DNA of 8,380 bases from Candidatus Zhuqueibacterota bacterium 4484_87 (GTDB taxonomy: Bacteria > Zhuqueibacterota > Zhuqueibacteria > Thermofontimicrobiales > Thermofontimicrobiaceae). Of the stretch, positions 1 through 6,346 are shown in pieces (within the stretch, counting starts at the first letter, position 1; each line of letters starts with the position of its first letter). The stretch is from contig NATN01000101.1 of the NCBI GenBank assembly GCA_002085355.1, positions 1 through 8,380 on the forward strand, in the 5' to 3' direction. Below the pieces are notes generated by a model. It saw only the letters and a list, made by a program, of their open reading frames with translations, was not told the DNA's origin and searched no databases. Made by a program: the position numbers and the translations under genes.

Positions 1-534
1 AGCGGTGAAGGTGTCGTAATTGCCACTGTACCGCTTTGGGGCTGGGAGATCACGCGACAAGGCTTGAGCTCCGGGATTATTTACTCCGTTCGGCTGGCTG
101 AATTTGTTCTTTTCGCCGCCCTGCTCACATTGACGACATCTCCCATTGAGATGACCGATGCCCTGGATCGTATGCTCGCGCCGCTAAAAAAAATCGGTTT
201 GCCGACGCATGAGTTTGTGCTTATGATGACTCTGGCGCTGCGTTTCATTCCAATTTTGCTGGAAGAAGCTGATCGTATTCAAAAAGCGCAAATGTCTCGC
301 GGCGCAACTTTTGAGGGGAATTTAATTCAAAGGATAAAAAGCGTCATCCCGCTGCTCATTCCGCTGTTCATTTCTGTATTTCGTCGTGCTGATGATCTCG
401 CGCTGGCGATGGATGCTCGCTGTTACGTTGGCGGGAAAAACCGCACCAGCTATAAAATTTTAACAATGAAACGGATGGATGTAATTGCATTGGTATTTGC
501 GATTTCTTATGCGTTCTTTTTCTTCGTCAAATGA
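1..534 (+). CDS. ecfT: ECF transporter transmembrane subunit EcfT, 5' end missing
   Basis: The frame is open from base 1, so the gene begins upstream; 177 codons are visible, and the family is usually about 250-270 residues, so roughly the N-terminal third is missing. EcfT is the integral-membrane coupling subunit of energy-coupling-factor importers for vitamins or transition metals, joining two EcfA ATPases to a substrate-binding S component. The sequence shows hydrophobic helices (codons near 30-45 and 115-130, and a C-terminal one ending FFFFVK). It also has two family coupling motifs: MSRGATFEG (SRG at 295-303) and AMDARCYVGG followed by NRTSY (ARC at 415-423). These correspond to the Ala-Arg-Gly motifs on the cytoplasmic coupling helices that contact the ATPases. 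In the second, Cys replaces the usual Gly, a variant I believe occurs in other EcfT proteins. It overlaps truA by ATGA. The substrate cannot be told from this subunit. Confidence 0.93.
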   Translation, partial: SGEGVVIATVPLWGWEITRQGLSSGIIYSVRLAEFVLFAALLTLTTSPIEMTDALDRMLAPLKKIGLPTHEFVLMMTLALRFIPILLEEADRIQKAQMSRGATFEGNLIQRIKSVIPLLIPLFISVFRRADDLALAMDARCYVGGKNRTSYKILTMKRMDVIALVFAISYAFFFFVK

Positions 535-1286
535 GCTCGTTGAAAGGTATTAATTTGGAAAGAAACATTAAAATCACTTTGGAATACGACGGTACAGATT
601 TTTGTGGCTGGCAGGTTCAACCCAACGTGCGCACAGTGCAAGAAGAGCTGGAAAAAGCGTTGCAACAAATTTTTCGAAAAAGAATTCCCGTCATCGGCGC
701 GGGCAGAACCGATAGCGGCGTTCATGCGCGCGCGCAAGTCGCTAATTTTCGTCTCGATTCATCAATGCCGGCAAAAAAAATCATGGCGGCACTCAACGGC
801 AACCTGCCCAAAGACGTCCGTGTGCTCGATGCAGAAGAAACTGATCCGTCTTTCCACTCCCGTTTCGCTGCGAAAAAAAGAATTTATCGCTACTACATCA
901 CACGCAAGGAAAAGGCGATCAATCGTCATTATTTATGGTGCTACAAAAACGAACTCGACGTCGAAGCCATGCGACATGCTTCACAATTTTTAATTGGCAA
1001 AATAGATTTTAAATCCTTTTGCTCGGAAAATGCGGATCTGCCGCACCATTTTTGTACCGTGGAAGAAAGTCACTGGGAAGAAGATGGCGATCTGCTGATT
1101 TACACGGTTTCTGCCAACCGCTTTATTCACAGCATGGTGCGCATTATCGTTGGCACGATGATTGAAGTTGGTCGCGGATATACGCAAGCGGACGCTATCC
1201 CGGACATTCTTGCTGCCAGAGATCGGAAAAAGGCAGGCCCCACTGCGCCGGCAAAAGGGTTAATTTTAGAAAAAATTATTTACTGA
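531..1286 (+). CDS. truA: tRNA pseudouridine(38-40) synthase TruA
   Basis: TruA isomerises uridines 38, 39 and/or 40 of the tRNA anticodon arm to pseudouridine; it is cytoplasmic. The 251-residue product is of normal family length. It opens with the family N-terminus ITLEYDGTDFCGWQVQP (residues 15-31). It carries the catalytic motif GAGRTDSGVHA (57-67), with the nucleophilic aspartate at residue 61. The later blocks RIYRYYI and HSMVRIIVGTMIEVGRG are also typical of TruA. The ATG at 531 overlaps the ecfT stop and has no Shine-Dalgarno site, suggesting translational coupling. A TTG at 555 in the same frame is preceded by AAAGG at 543-547 with 7-nt spacing and would give a family-typical start (MERNIKITLEYDG), so the true start may be there. 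The ecfT-truA order is the same as in many Firmicutes. Identification is secure; only the start is uncertain. Confidence 0.96.
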   Translation: MSSLKGINLERNIKITLEYDGTDFCGWQVQPNVRTVQEELEKALQQIFRKRIPVIGAGRTDSGVHARAQVANFRLDSSMPAKKIMAALNGNLPKDVRVLDAEETDPSFHSRFAAKKRIYRYYITRKEKAINRHYLWCYKNELDVEAMRHASQFLIGKIDFKSFCSENADLPHHFCTVEESHWEEDGDLLIYTVSANRFIHSMVRIIVGTMIEVGRGYTQADAIPDILAARDRKKAGPTAPAKGLILEKIIY

Positions 1287-1361
1287 AAAAATCGACTTGA
1301 TGGGAAGAAAAAAAATCAGAGTGCAAAAAATATTTTACTGGCAATGAACAAACGCAAAATC

Positions 1362-1368
1362 AAGGAGG
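1362..1368 (+). promoter_or_regulatory. ribosome binding site deciding the tal start
   Basis: AAGGAGG lies 7 nt before the ATG at 1376 but only 1 nt before the in-frame ATG at 1370. The spacing makes 1376 the likely start and adds no residues before the family-typical MKFFIDTAN. Confidence 0.8.
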
Positions 1369-1375
1369 AATGAGA

Positions 1376-2023
1376 ATGAAATTCTTCATCGACACAGCAA
1401 ATTTAGAAGAGATACGAGAAGCAAACAAATTGGGAATTCTGGACGGCGTGACCACAAATCCGAGTCTGGTCTCCAAAGTTGAAGGAAAATTCGAAGACAT
1501 CATTCGCGCGATTTGTGAAGAGGTGGACGGCCCTGTGAGTGCTGAAGTTGTGAGTCTGGATGCTGACGGCATGGTTGCGGAAGGAAGAGAATTAGCAAAA
1601 ATTCACGAAAATATCGTCGTGAAAATTCCCATGACTACAGAAGGCTTAAAAGCAATCCGCCAGCTCGAATCAGAGAATATTCACGTAAATTGCACGCTCA
1701 TTTTCCACCCGGTTCAGGCTTTATTAGCCGCAAAAGCCGGCGCCAGCTACGTCAGCCCTTTTGTCGGCAGGTTGGATGACATCAACACGTCCGGAATGCA
1801 GTTGGTTCAGGACATTGTGTCCATTTTTCGTAATTATGATTTTGAAACGGAAATCATCGTTGCTTCCGTTCGCAGCCCGATGCATGTTTTAGACGCAGCT
1901 ATCATGGGCGCGCATATAGCCACAATTCCATTCAAAGTCATCGCGCAACTGGCAAAACATCCGCTCACAGATGTGGGGATTGAGAAATTTCTGGCTGATT
2001 GGGAAAAAGTGAAAAACAGATAA
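1376..2023 (+). CDS. tal: Transaldolase, small TalC/FSA-like subfamily
   Basis: This 215-residue protein belongs to the compact class I aldolases that include transaldolase TalC and fructose-6-phosphate aldolase. Transaldolase moves a dihydroxyacetone unit between sugar phosphates in the non-oxidative pentose phosphate pathway, in the cytoplasm. The beta-barrel motifs are intact: MKFFIDTAN at the N-terminus, DGVTTNPSL (23-31), and VVKIPMT with the Schiff-base lysine at residue 83. YVSPFVGRLDD (125-135) and the C-terminal HPLTDVGIEKFL are also present. E. coli FSA has Gln59 and Tyr131; the aligned residues here appear to be Glu57 and Phe129, the transaldolase-type pair, so transaldolase is favoured over F6P aldolase. 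The start at 1376 is chosen from Shine-Dalgarno spacing. An 89-nt gap separates it from truA, and I see no clear terminator or promoter there. Confidence 0.94.
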   Translation: MKFFIDTANLEEIREANKLGILDGVTTNPSLVSKVEGKFEDIIRAICEEVDGPVSAEVVSLDADGMVAEGRELAKIHENIVVKIPMTTEGLKAIRQLESENIHVNCTLIFHPVQALLAAKAGASYVSPFVGRLDDINTSGMQLVQDIVSIFRNYDFETEIIVASVRSPMHVLDAAIMGAHIATIPFKVIAQLAKHPLTDVGIEKFLADWEKVKNR

Positions 2024-2036
2024 ATCCCCTAAATTT

Positions 2037-2102
2037 TGGGTAATAATGAAGAAAGTTCTGCTTCTGATTTTTTCAGGTGAATTTTCTCTGCATTATTACC
2101 CA
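2037..2102 (+). repeat. 12-bp perfect inverted repeat, possible RNA stem after tal
   Basis: TGGGTAATAATG at 2037-2048 is the exact reverse complement of CATTATTACCCA at 2091-2102. One G-U pair and one A-U pair can extend the stem outward. The 42-nt loop contains a smaller possible pairing, GAAG with CTTC. The structure begins 13 nt after the tal stop codon. No T-run follows the right arm, so it is not a standard intrinsic terminator. It could protect the 3' end of the tal message or be a binding site for a regulator. Confidence 0.5.
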
Positions 2103-2349
2103 GATTCGCGGTTGGAACATTGTAGCGATAACTTTTGTATAAACTTTGAATTAAACGATCAAACTTTTACAAAAAGATCTCATCTCTTGGAATTTGTTGC
2201 TTTTGTAATTTATCCTTTTGATTTGCAAGGTTCATTAAAATAGATCGACAATAAAATTGAGCATGGGAGTGAGTTGTTCTTGGGCAGCTTGCTTTTTTCA
2301 ATTAGTTTTGTTAATTAGGTCACCAATTTGCTCATTCCTTTGCCAAAAA

Positions 2350-2355
2350 AGGTGG
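2350..2355 (+). promoter_or_regulatory. ribosome binding site of htrA
   Basis: AGGTGG lies 7 nt before the ATG at 2363. It supports that start over the upstream TTG at 2257, which is in a different reading frame. Confidence 0.65.
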
Positions 2356-2362
2356 GATAACA

Positions 2363-3568
2363 ATGAGAAAGTTTTTTTTGATTGCCCTGATCTTTTTGGG
2401 CGGGGCATTTGCCGGTGTGTGGATGCAAAAAACATTTTTCACATCTGAATCCACACCGATTTTTTATGAAAATGCCGTCACAACCAATCAATCAACGACA
2501 ACAGGGCAGGCTGCCGTGCAATTGGTCAACAATCAGCCGATTCACTCCTCGCGCGAAACAGCCATCACTCAGGCTGTCAGAAAAATCAGCCCCGCAGTCG
2601 TCGGGATCAATGTTTTGCAAAAGTCCTATCGCTCCCCGGGAATAATGATGGATGATCCTTTCTTTCGTTATTTTTTCGGAGGACGGCAGGAGCTTGTCAA
2701 ATCGCTCGGTTCCGGCTTCATCATCTCACCGGATGGCTATATCGTGACCAATGAGCACGTGGTGCATCAGGCGGTCAAAATTATGGTGACGCTTCCCGAT
2801 GGCCAACACTTTGATGCTGAATTAGTGGCGTCGGATTACATTTCCGATATTGCATTGCTCAAGATTACTGACGAAAAGCCTTTCCCCTTTGCTATTTTGG
2901 GCGATTCAAACAATTTGATCATCGGCGAATGGGCGATTGCCATCGGTAATCCGTTCGGCTTGTTTGACATGGGACAGCCTTCTGTGTCGCAGGGCATAAT
3001 CAGCGCCACAGACAGAGATTTTGGCAAACAAAGCGACAACAGAATTTACAAAGATATGATACAAACAGACGCTGCAATTAATGCCGGCAACAGTGGCGGG
3101 CCGTTGGTCAATAGCCTTGGCGAAGTGATCGGAATGAACACTTTTATTTTTTCCGGCAGCGCCGGTGAAGGCACTTCCATCGGATTGGGCTTTGCGATTC
3201 CCATTGATCGCATTAAAAAAATTGTGACCGATTTGCGTCAATACGGCAGTGTTGATCGCTCTTTTTGGACAGGAATTTCCGTGATCAATTTGAGACCACA
3301 CCTGGCGCGTTATCTGGGGATTCCCATTGATCAGGGCGTCATTGTCGCTGCTGTGCAAAAAAACAGCCCGGCAGAGAGAGCGCATATTCAGGTCGGTGAT
3401 ATTATTTTGAAAATCAATGATTACACGGTTGCATCATCCGATGATATTGATGCTATTTTCGATGATCTGGATGCCAAAGCAGGAGACATGATTAACCTGA
3501 CAATTTATCGCAATAAAAAAATAATTACGATACCATTTAAGCTGGAACGATATCCGCGGCGCTATTAG
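2363..3568 (+). CDS. htrA: HtrA/DegS-type serine protease, membrane-anchored, one PDZ domain
   Basis: This is a periplasmic or extracytoplasmic trypsin-fold protease of the HtrA (Deg) family, acting in envelope protein quality control. Residues 4-20 form one hydrophobic segment after MRK, either an uncleaved anchor or a signal peptide with no obvious cleavage site. A low-complexity Thr/Gln/Asn linker follows to about residue 65. The protease domain spans about 66-290 and has a complete triad: His132 in TNEHVV, Asp162 in SDIALLK, and Ser244 in GNSGGPL. One PDZ domain occupies about 303-395, with GVIVAAVQKNSPAERA and VGDIILKIND. The 401-residue length and single PDZ resemble DegS or HtrA of Gram-positive type more than two-PDZ DegP. 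It stands behind the 339-nt gap and ends 31 nt before purB. I see nothing that reveals its regulation. Confidence 0.95.
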   Translation: MRKFFLIALIFLGGAFAGVWMQKTFFTSESTPIFYENAVTTNQSTTTGQAAVQLVNNQPIHSSRETAITQAVRKISPAVVGINVLQKSYRSPGIMMDDPFFRYFFGGRQELVKSLGSGFIISPDGYIVTNEHVVHQAVKIMVTLPDGQHFDAELVASDYISDIALLKITDEKPFPFAILGDSNNLIIGEWAIAIGNPFGLFDMGQPSVSQGIISATDRDFGKQSDNRIYKDMIQTDAAINAGNSGGPLVNSLGEVIGMNTFIFSGSAGEGTSIGLGFAIPIDRIKKIVTDLRQYGSVDRSFWTGISVINLRPHLARYLGIPIDQGVIVAAVQKNSPAERAHIQVGDIILKINDYTVASSDDIDAIFDDLDAKAGDMINLTIYRNKKIITIPFKLERYPRRY

Positions 3569-3588
3569 CGGAGTATTCTGATTTCAAC

Positions 3589-3593
3589 GGAGG
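3589..3593 (+). promoter_or_regulatory. ribosome binding site selecting the TTG start of purB
   Basis: GGAGG sits 6 nt before the TTG at 3600. It supports a non-ATG start that yields the family-typical N-terminus MIPRYTLPQMGKIW. Confidence 0.8.
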
Positions 3594-3599
3594 TAAATA

Positions 3600-4895
3600 T
3601 TGATTCCGCGTTACACACTTCCGCAAATGGGAAAAATATGGACGGATGAAAACAAATTTCGTACCTGGTTGGAAGTTGAAATTACAGTTGCTGAAGTACA
3701 AGCAGAACTAAAAATAATTCCCAAAGATGAAGTGGCACAAATCCGCGAGCGGGCAAATTTCGATATCGATCGAATTTTGCAAATAGAAAAAGAAGTCAAA
3801 CACGATGTGATTGCTTTCCTGACAAACGTGGGTGAATTCGTCGGAGAAGCGTCTCGATTTCTCCATCTGGGAATGACTTCATCGGATTTGCTGGATACGG
3901 CAAATGCATTGCTGATGAAACAGGCTGGCGAAATTCTCATCGAGGATATTGAAAAATTTCGCAGCGTGCTCCAAAAAAGAGCGTTGGAACACAAGTGGAC
4001 GGTTTGCATTGGCAGGTCCCACGGCATACACGCGGAACCGACAACTTTCGGTTTGAAACTTGCTCTGTGGTACGATGAAATGAATCGCAATCTGCGACGG
4101 CTAAAAAGCAGCGTGGAAAATATTTCCTACGGAAAGCTTTCCGGAGCGGTAGGTACTTTCGCGCACATGGATCCGATTGTGGAAAAAATGGTGTGTGAAC
4201 GGTTGGGACTTCAGCCGGCGCCTGTTTCCACCCAAATTATTCAGCGAGATCGCTATGCAGAATTTTTGACAGCCATTGCGCTGACCGGAGCCACAATTGA
4301 AAAAATCGCCACAGAAATTCGCCATTTGCAGCGTACAGAAGTTCTGGAAGCAGAGGAATATTTTTCCAAAGGTCAAAAAGGTTCCTCCGCCATGCCGCAC
4401 AAAAGGAATCCGATAACGTGCGAGCAGATGTCCGGTTTGGCGCGGCTGCTGCGCACCAACGCGCTGGCAGCAATGGAAAATATCGCTCTGTGGCATGAAC
4501 GGGACATTTCCCACTCATCAGTGGAACGCGTCATTTTGCCGGATAGTACAATTTTATTAAATTACATGTTGCACAAAATGACGGACCTCATTGCGAATTT
4601 GCTTGTTTATCCGAAAAATATGCAGCGCAACTTGAACAGGACAAACGGTCTCATTTTTTCGCAAGCCGTTCTTCTGGCACTTGTTCGCAAAGGCTTGCTT
4701 CGTGAAAAAGCCTATCAATTAGTGCAGGATCGGGCAATGGAATGCTGGCGTATCGGGAAACCGTTCAAAGAACTATTATTAGAAGATCCTGAAATCACGA
4801 AAATATTGCAACCGAAAGAAATCGAAAAAATTTTTGATTATCAATATCATCTCCGCAATGTCGAAAAAATTTTTGAGAAAGCCGGCATTGGTTAA
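3600..4895 (+). CDS. purB: Adenylosuccinate lyase
   Basis: PurB removes fumarate from SAICAR to give AICAR in de novo purine synthesis, and from adenylosuccinate to give AMP. It is a cytoplasmic homotetramer of the fumarase/aspartase superfamily. The 431-residue product matches the short bacterial PurB class in length. Seen motifs: KHDVIAF (67-73), the substrate-binding TSSD (93-96), GRSHGIHAEPTTFG (138-151) with a catalytic-type histidine at 141, and the superfamily signature GSSAMPHKRNP (261-271). The latter lies in the flexible loop carrying the catalytic serine. ERDISHSSVER (300-310) is also typical. Translation starts at TTG. A PurC homologue, which would supply its SAICAR substrate, follows directly. 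Near the C-terminus, EKIF occurs twice 13 residues apart, encoded by an identical 16-base run. Confidence 0.97.
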   Translation: MIPRYTLPQMGKIWTDENKFRTWLEVEITVAEVQAELKIIPKDEVAQIRERANFDIDRILQIEKEVKHDVIAFLTNVGEFVGEASRFLHLGMTSSDLLDTANALLMKQAGEILIEDIEKFRSVLQKRALEHKWTVCIGRSHGIHAEPTTFGLKLALWYDEMNRNLRRLKSSVENISYGKLSGAVGTFAHMDPIVEKMVCERLGLQPAPVSTQIIQRDRYAEFLTAIALTGATIEKIATEIRHLQRTEVLEAEEYFSKGQKGSSAMPHKRNPITCEQMSGLARLLRTNALAAMENIALWHERDISHSSVERVILPDSTILLNYMLHKMTDLIANLLVYPKNMQRNLNRTNGLIFSQAVLLALVRKGLLREKAYQLVQDRAMECWRIGKPFKELLLEDPEITKILQPKEIEKIFDYQYHLRNVEKIFEKAGIG

Positions 4896-4916
4896 TTGAA
4901 ACTGCAAACAAAAAAC

Positions 4917-4923
4917 GGGGTGA
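4917..4923 (+). promoter_or_regulatory. ribosome binding site suggesting the purC-like start at 4929
   Basis: GGGGTGA, close to the anti-16S core GGAGGTGA, lies 5 nt before an in-frame TTG at 4929. The earlier TTG at 4896, directly after the purB stop, has no such site; a GTG at 4920 overlaps it. Confidence 0.6.
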
Positions 4924-4928
4924 GCGCA

Positions 4929-5633
4929 TTGAAAAAGAAAAAGCCAATTTTTGAAGACAACATCAAAAAAATTTACGCCACGGACGAAGAGGGAAAACTC
5001 ATAGTCAAATTCAGCGATGAAGTTCCGCTCAAAAGTCCCAACAAAACAGTTGCCGTCAAAGGTAAAGGCGCTATTAACAATCAAATAGCAATATATTTGT
5101 ACAAATATTTATCATCATTCCACATTGTCACCCATTTTTTGAGCGAGCTGTCTGATCGGGAGATGGTCATTCAGTCAGTGGAACAAATTCCCGTGGAAAT
5201 TGTTGTTCATAATTTCGTCGGAAAGGAACTGGCGGATCGCTTTGGTCTGGAAGAAACAACCACATTGAATAGCCCGATTCAGGAATATTTTTTGAAAGAT
5301 GAACGTCAAAACAACCCGTTTATTAATCAGACCCATTTACAAGCGCTGGGAATCCTTCAGGCGGAAGAGTTCAGAATGATAGAGCGATTAGTAGCAAAAA
5401 TCAATGCAGTCATGCGATCTTTCTTCCTCAGACGACAATTGCAATTGGTCAATTTTAAGCTTGAATTTGGGAAAATTGGGAATAAACTTGTCCTTGCCGG
5501 CGATCTGTCGCCAGATACAATCGTTGTTGCAGATATGGCCGAAGGTCAGATAGATTTCAATAAATTCAAGATTACAGCGAATTCTGCGGCAGACGCGTAC
5601 AACTCGCTCAAAGAGCGTATTTTGCAGGGATGA
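4929..5633 (+). CDS. purC: Divergent PurC (SAICAR synthase) homologue
   Basis: PurC joins aspartate to CAIR using ATP to form SAICAR, the substrate of the adjacent purB product. With the TTG start at 4929 the protein has 234 residues, normal for bacterial PurC; 4896 would add 11. The family framework is clear: KKIYATDEE near the N-terminus, KGKGAINNQ (44-52), VEIVVHN (89-95), NFKLEFG (175-181), LSPDT (193-197) and a C-terminal DAYNSL. Against E. coli and B. subtilis PurC from memory, many conserved positions are changed. YEGKAK has become FEDNIK. The SAxxG loop before KGKG is lost. VVRN is IVVHN (Arg to His94), AGS is GKE (98-100), DFKLEFG has Asn for Asp175, DExSPD is GDLSPD, and the following RLWD is VVAD. 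It may be a lineage-specific variant, or a paralogue with altered activity. Family membership is secure; SAICAR synthase activity is not. Confidence 0.85.
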   Translation: MKKKKPIFEDNIKKIYATDEEGKLIVKFSDEVPLKSPNKTVAVKGKGAINNQIAIYLYKYLSSFHIVTHFLSELSDREMVIQSVEQIPVEIVVHNFVGKELADRFGLEETTTLNSPIQEYFLKDERQNNPFINQTHLQALGILQAEEFRMIERLVAKINAVMRSFFLRRQLQLVNFKLEFGKIGNKLVLAGDLSPDTIVVADMAEGQIDFNKFKITANSAADAYNSLKERILQG

Positions 5634-5696
5634 TTTTGATAAAATTTACAAAAATAAAAAAATCTTTGAACAAACATTGAATAAAATTTAAATTTC

Positions 5697-5701
5697 GAGG
5701 T
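5697..5701 (+). promoter_or_regulatory. ribosome binding site selecting the GTG start of psd
   Basis: GAGGT precedes the GTG at 5706 by 4 nt. The 72-nt purC-psd gap is almost all A and T, and I see no promoter in it with acceptable spacing to the gene. Confidence 0.55.
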
Positions 5702-5705
5702 ATTC

Positions 5706-6344
5706 GTGGCAAAAGATGGATACGGATTTTTGACCGGAGTATTTCTATTTTTTATACTCATGCTTGCTGGCGCGATCATTTCACGCAACTTCCTGCTGGA
5801 AATTCTGGCGCTGATCAGTTTTGTATTTTTACTTTTTTCTTTTTATTTCTTCCGCGACCCCGAACGGCAGACTCCTGCAATGGAAAACGCCATCATTTCG
5901 CCGGCTGACGGAAAAATAATTGTAATTGATGAAGTAAATGAACCGGACTATTTCAAGGGAAGAGTAAAAAAAGTCAGCATTTTTATGTCTGTGACAGATG
6001 TTCACGTGAACAGAATACCGGTGAGCGGGAAAGTAAATTATTTTAACTACAAAAAGGGATCCTTTTTACCTGCCTATCACGAAGATGCCTCGCTGCAAAA
6101 CGAGCACACTTCCATTGGGATTGAGAATGAAAAAATGAAAATCTTATTCAGACAAATTGCTGGCATTCTCGCCCGGCGCATTGTGTGCCACATTCGCGAA
6201 GGAAACAAAGTAACCCGTGGCGAACGATTTGGAATGATAAAATTTGGCTCCCGCGTGGACATTTTTGTTCCTTTGCATGTGGAAATCAAAGTGAAGCTAA
6301 ATGACAAAGTAAAGGCAGGCGAAACGATAATAGGAATTTATTAA
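5706..6344 (+). CDS. psd: Phosphatidylserine decarboxylase proenzyme, short form
   Basis: Psd decarboxylates phosphatidylserine to phosphatidylethanolamine at the inner membrane. It is made as a proenzyme that cleaves itself at a Gly-Ser bond, turning the serine into a pyruvoyl cofactor. The 212-residue protein is the short (PSD-A) class. Two hydrophobic segments lie near the N-terminus (about 8-26 and 30-48). They are followed by FFRDPER (48-54), SPADGKI (65-71), FMSVTDVHVNR with VNRIPVSG (93-108), and NEHTSIGIE (132-140). The self-cleavage motif KFGSRVD sits at 179-185, with predicted cleavage between Gly181 and Ser182, leaving a 31-residue alpha chain. All expected landmarks are intact. 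Translation starts at GTG. pssA, which makes its substrate, begins 2 nt after its stop, so the two are almost certainly co-transcribed. Confidence 0.96.
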   Translation: MAKDGYGFLTGVFLFFILMLAGAIISRNFLLEILALISFVFLLFSFYFFRDPERQTPAMENAIISPADGKIIVIDEVNEPDYFKGRVKKVSIFMSVTDVHVNRIPVSGKVNYFNYKKGSFLPAYHEDASLQNEHTSIGIENEKMKILFRQIAGILARRIVCHIREGNKVTRGERFGMIKFGSRVDIFVPLHVEIKVKLNDKVKAGETIIGIY

Positions 6345-6346
6345 TT

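Larger units (their letters stand above)
2024..2362. other. Gene-free AT-rich gap between tal and htrA
   Basis: This 339-nt stretch is the longest without a convincing gene. It holds an inverted repeat near its left edge (listed separately), several poly-T and poly-A runs, and a TATAAA box at 2138-2143. No well-spaced -35 element accompanies that box: the nearest TTGGAA, at 2112-2117, is 20 nt upstream. A 65-codon frame (2046-2243) begins MKKVLLLIFS like a secreted or membrane peptide. It has no Shine-Dalgarno site, starts inside the inverted repeat, and resembles nothing I know, so it is not called as a gene. A promoter for htrA probably lies in this gap, but no single candidate is convincing. 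Confidence 0.6.

Noticed and set aside
2024..2042. CCC-TAAATTTT-GGG near-palindrome right after the tal stop as a terminator
   Set aside because: There is almost no room for a loop and no T-run follows; the longer inverted repeat uses the same GGG and is better supported.
2257..2448. 63-codon frame opening with TTG and running into htrA
   Set aside because: It lacks a ribosome binding site, overlaps the clear htrA start in another frame, and has an unnatural Cys/Trp-rich composition.
2906..3385. 159-codon frame on the minus strand within htrA
   Set aside because: It lies wholly antisense to a gene with a complete catalytic triad and PDZ domain, and its translation resembles no protein family.
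3611..4514. Minus-strand frames of 159 and 137 codons within purB
   Set aside because: They are antisense shadows of an intact adenylosuccinate lyase; their Ser/Cys/Phe-rich translations look like reverse-strand noise.
5634..5705. TTGAAC with TAAATT upstream of psd as a promoter
   Set aside because: The implied transcription start would fall at or past the ribosome binding site, leaving no usable leader.
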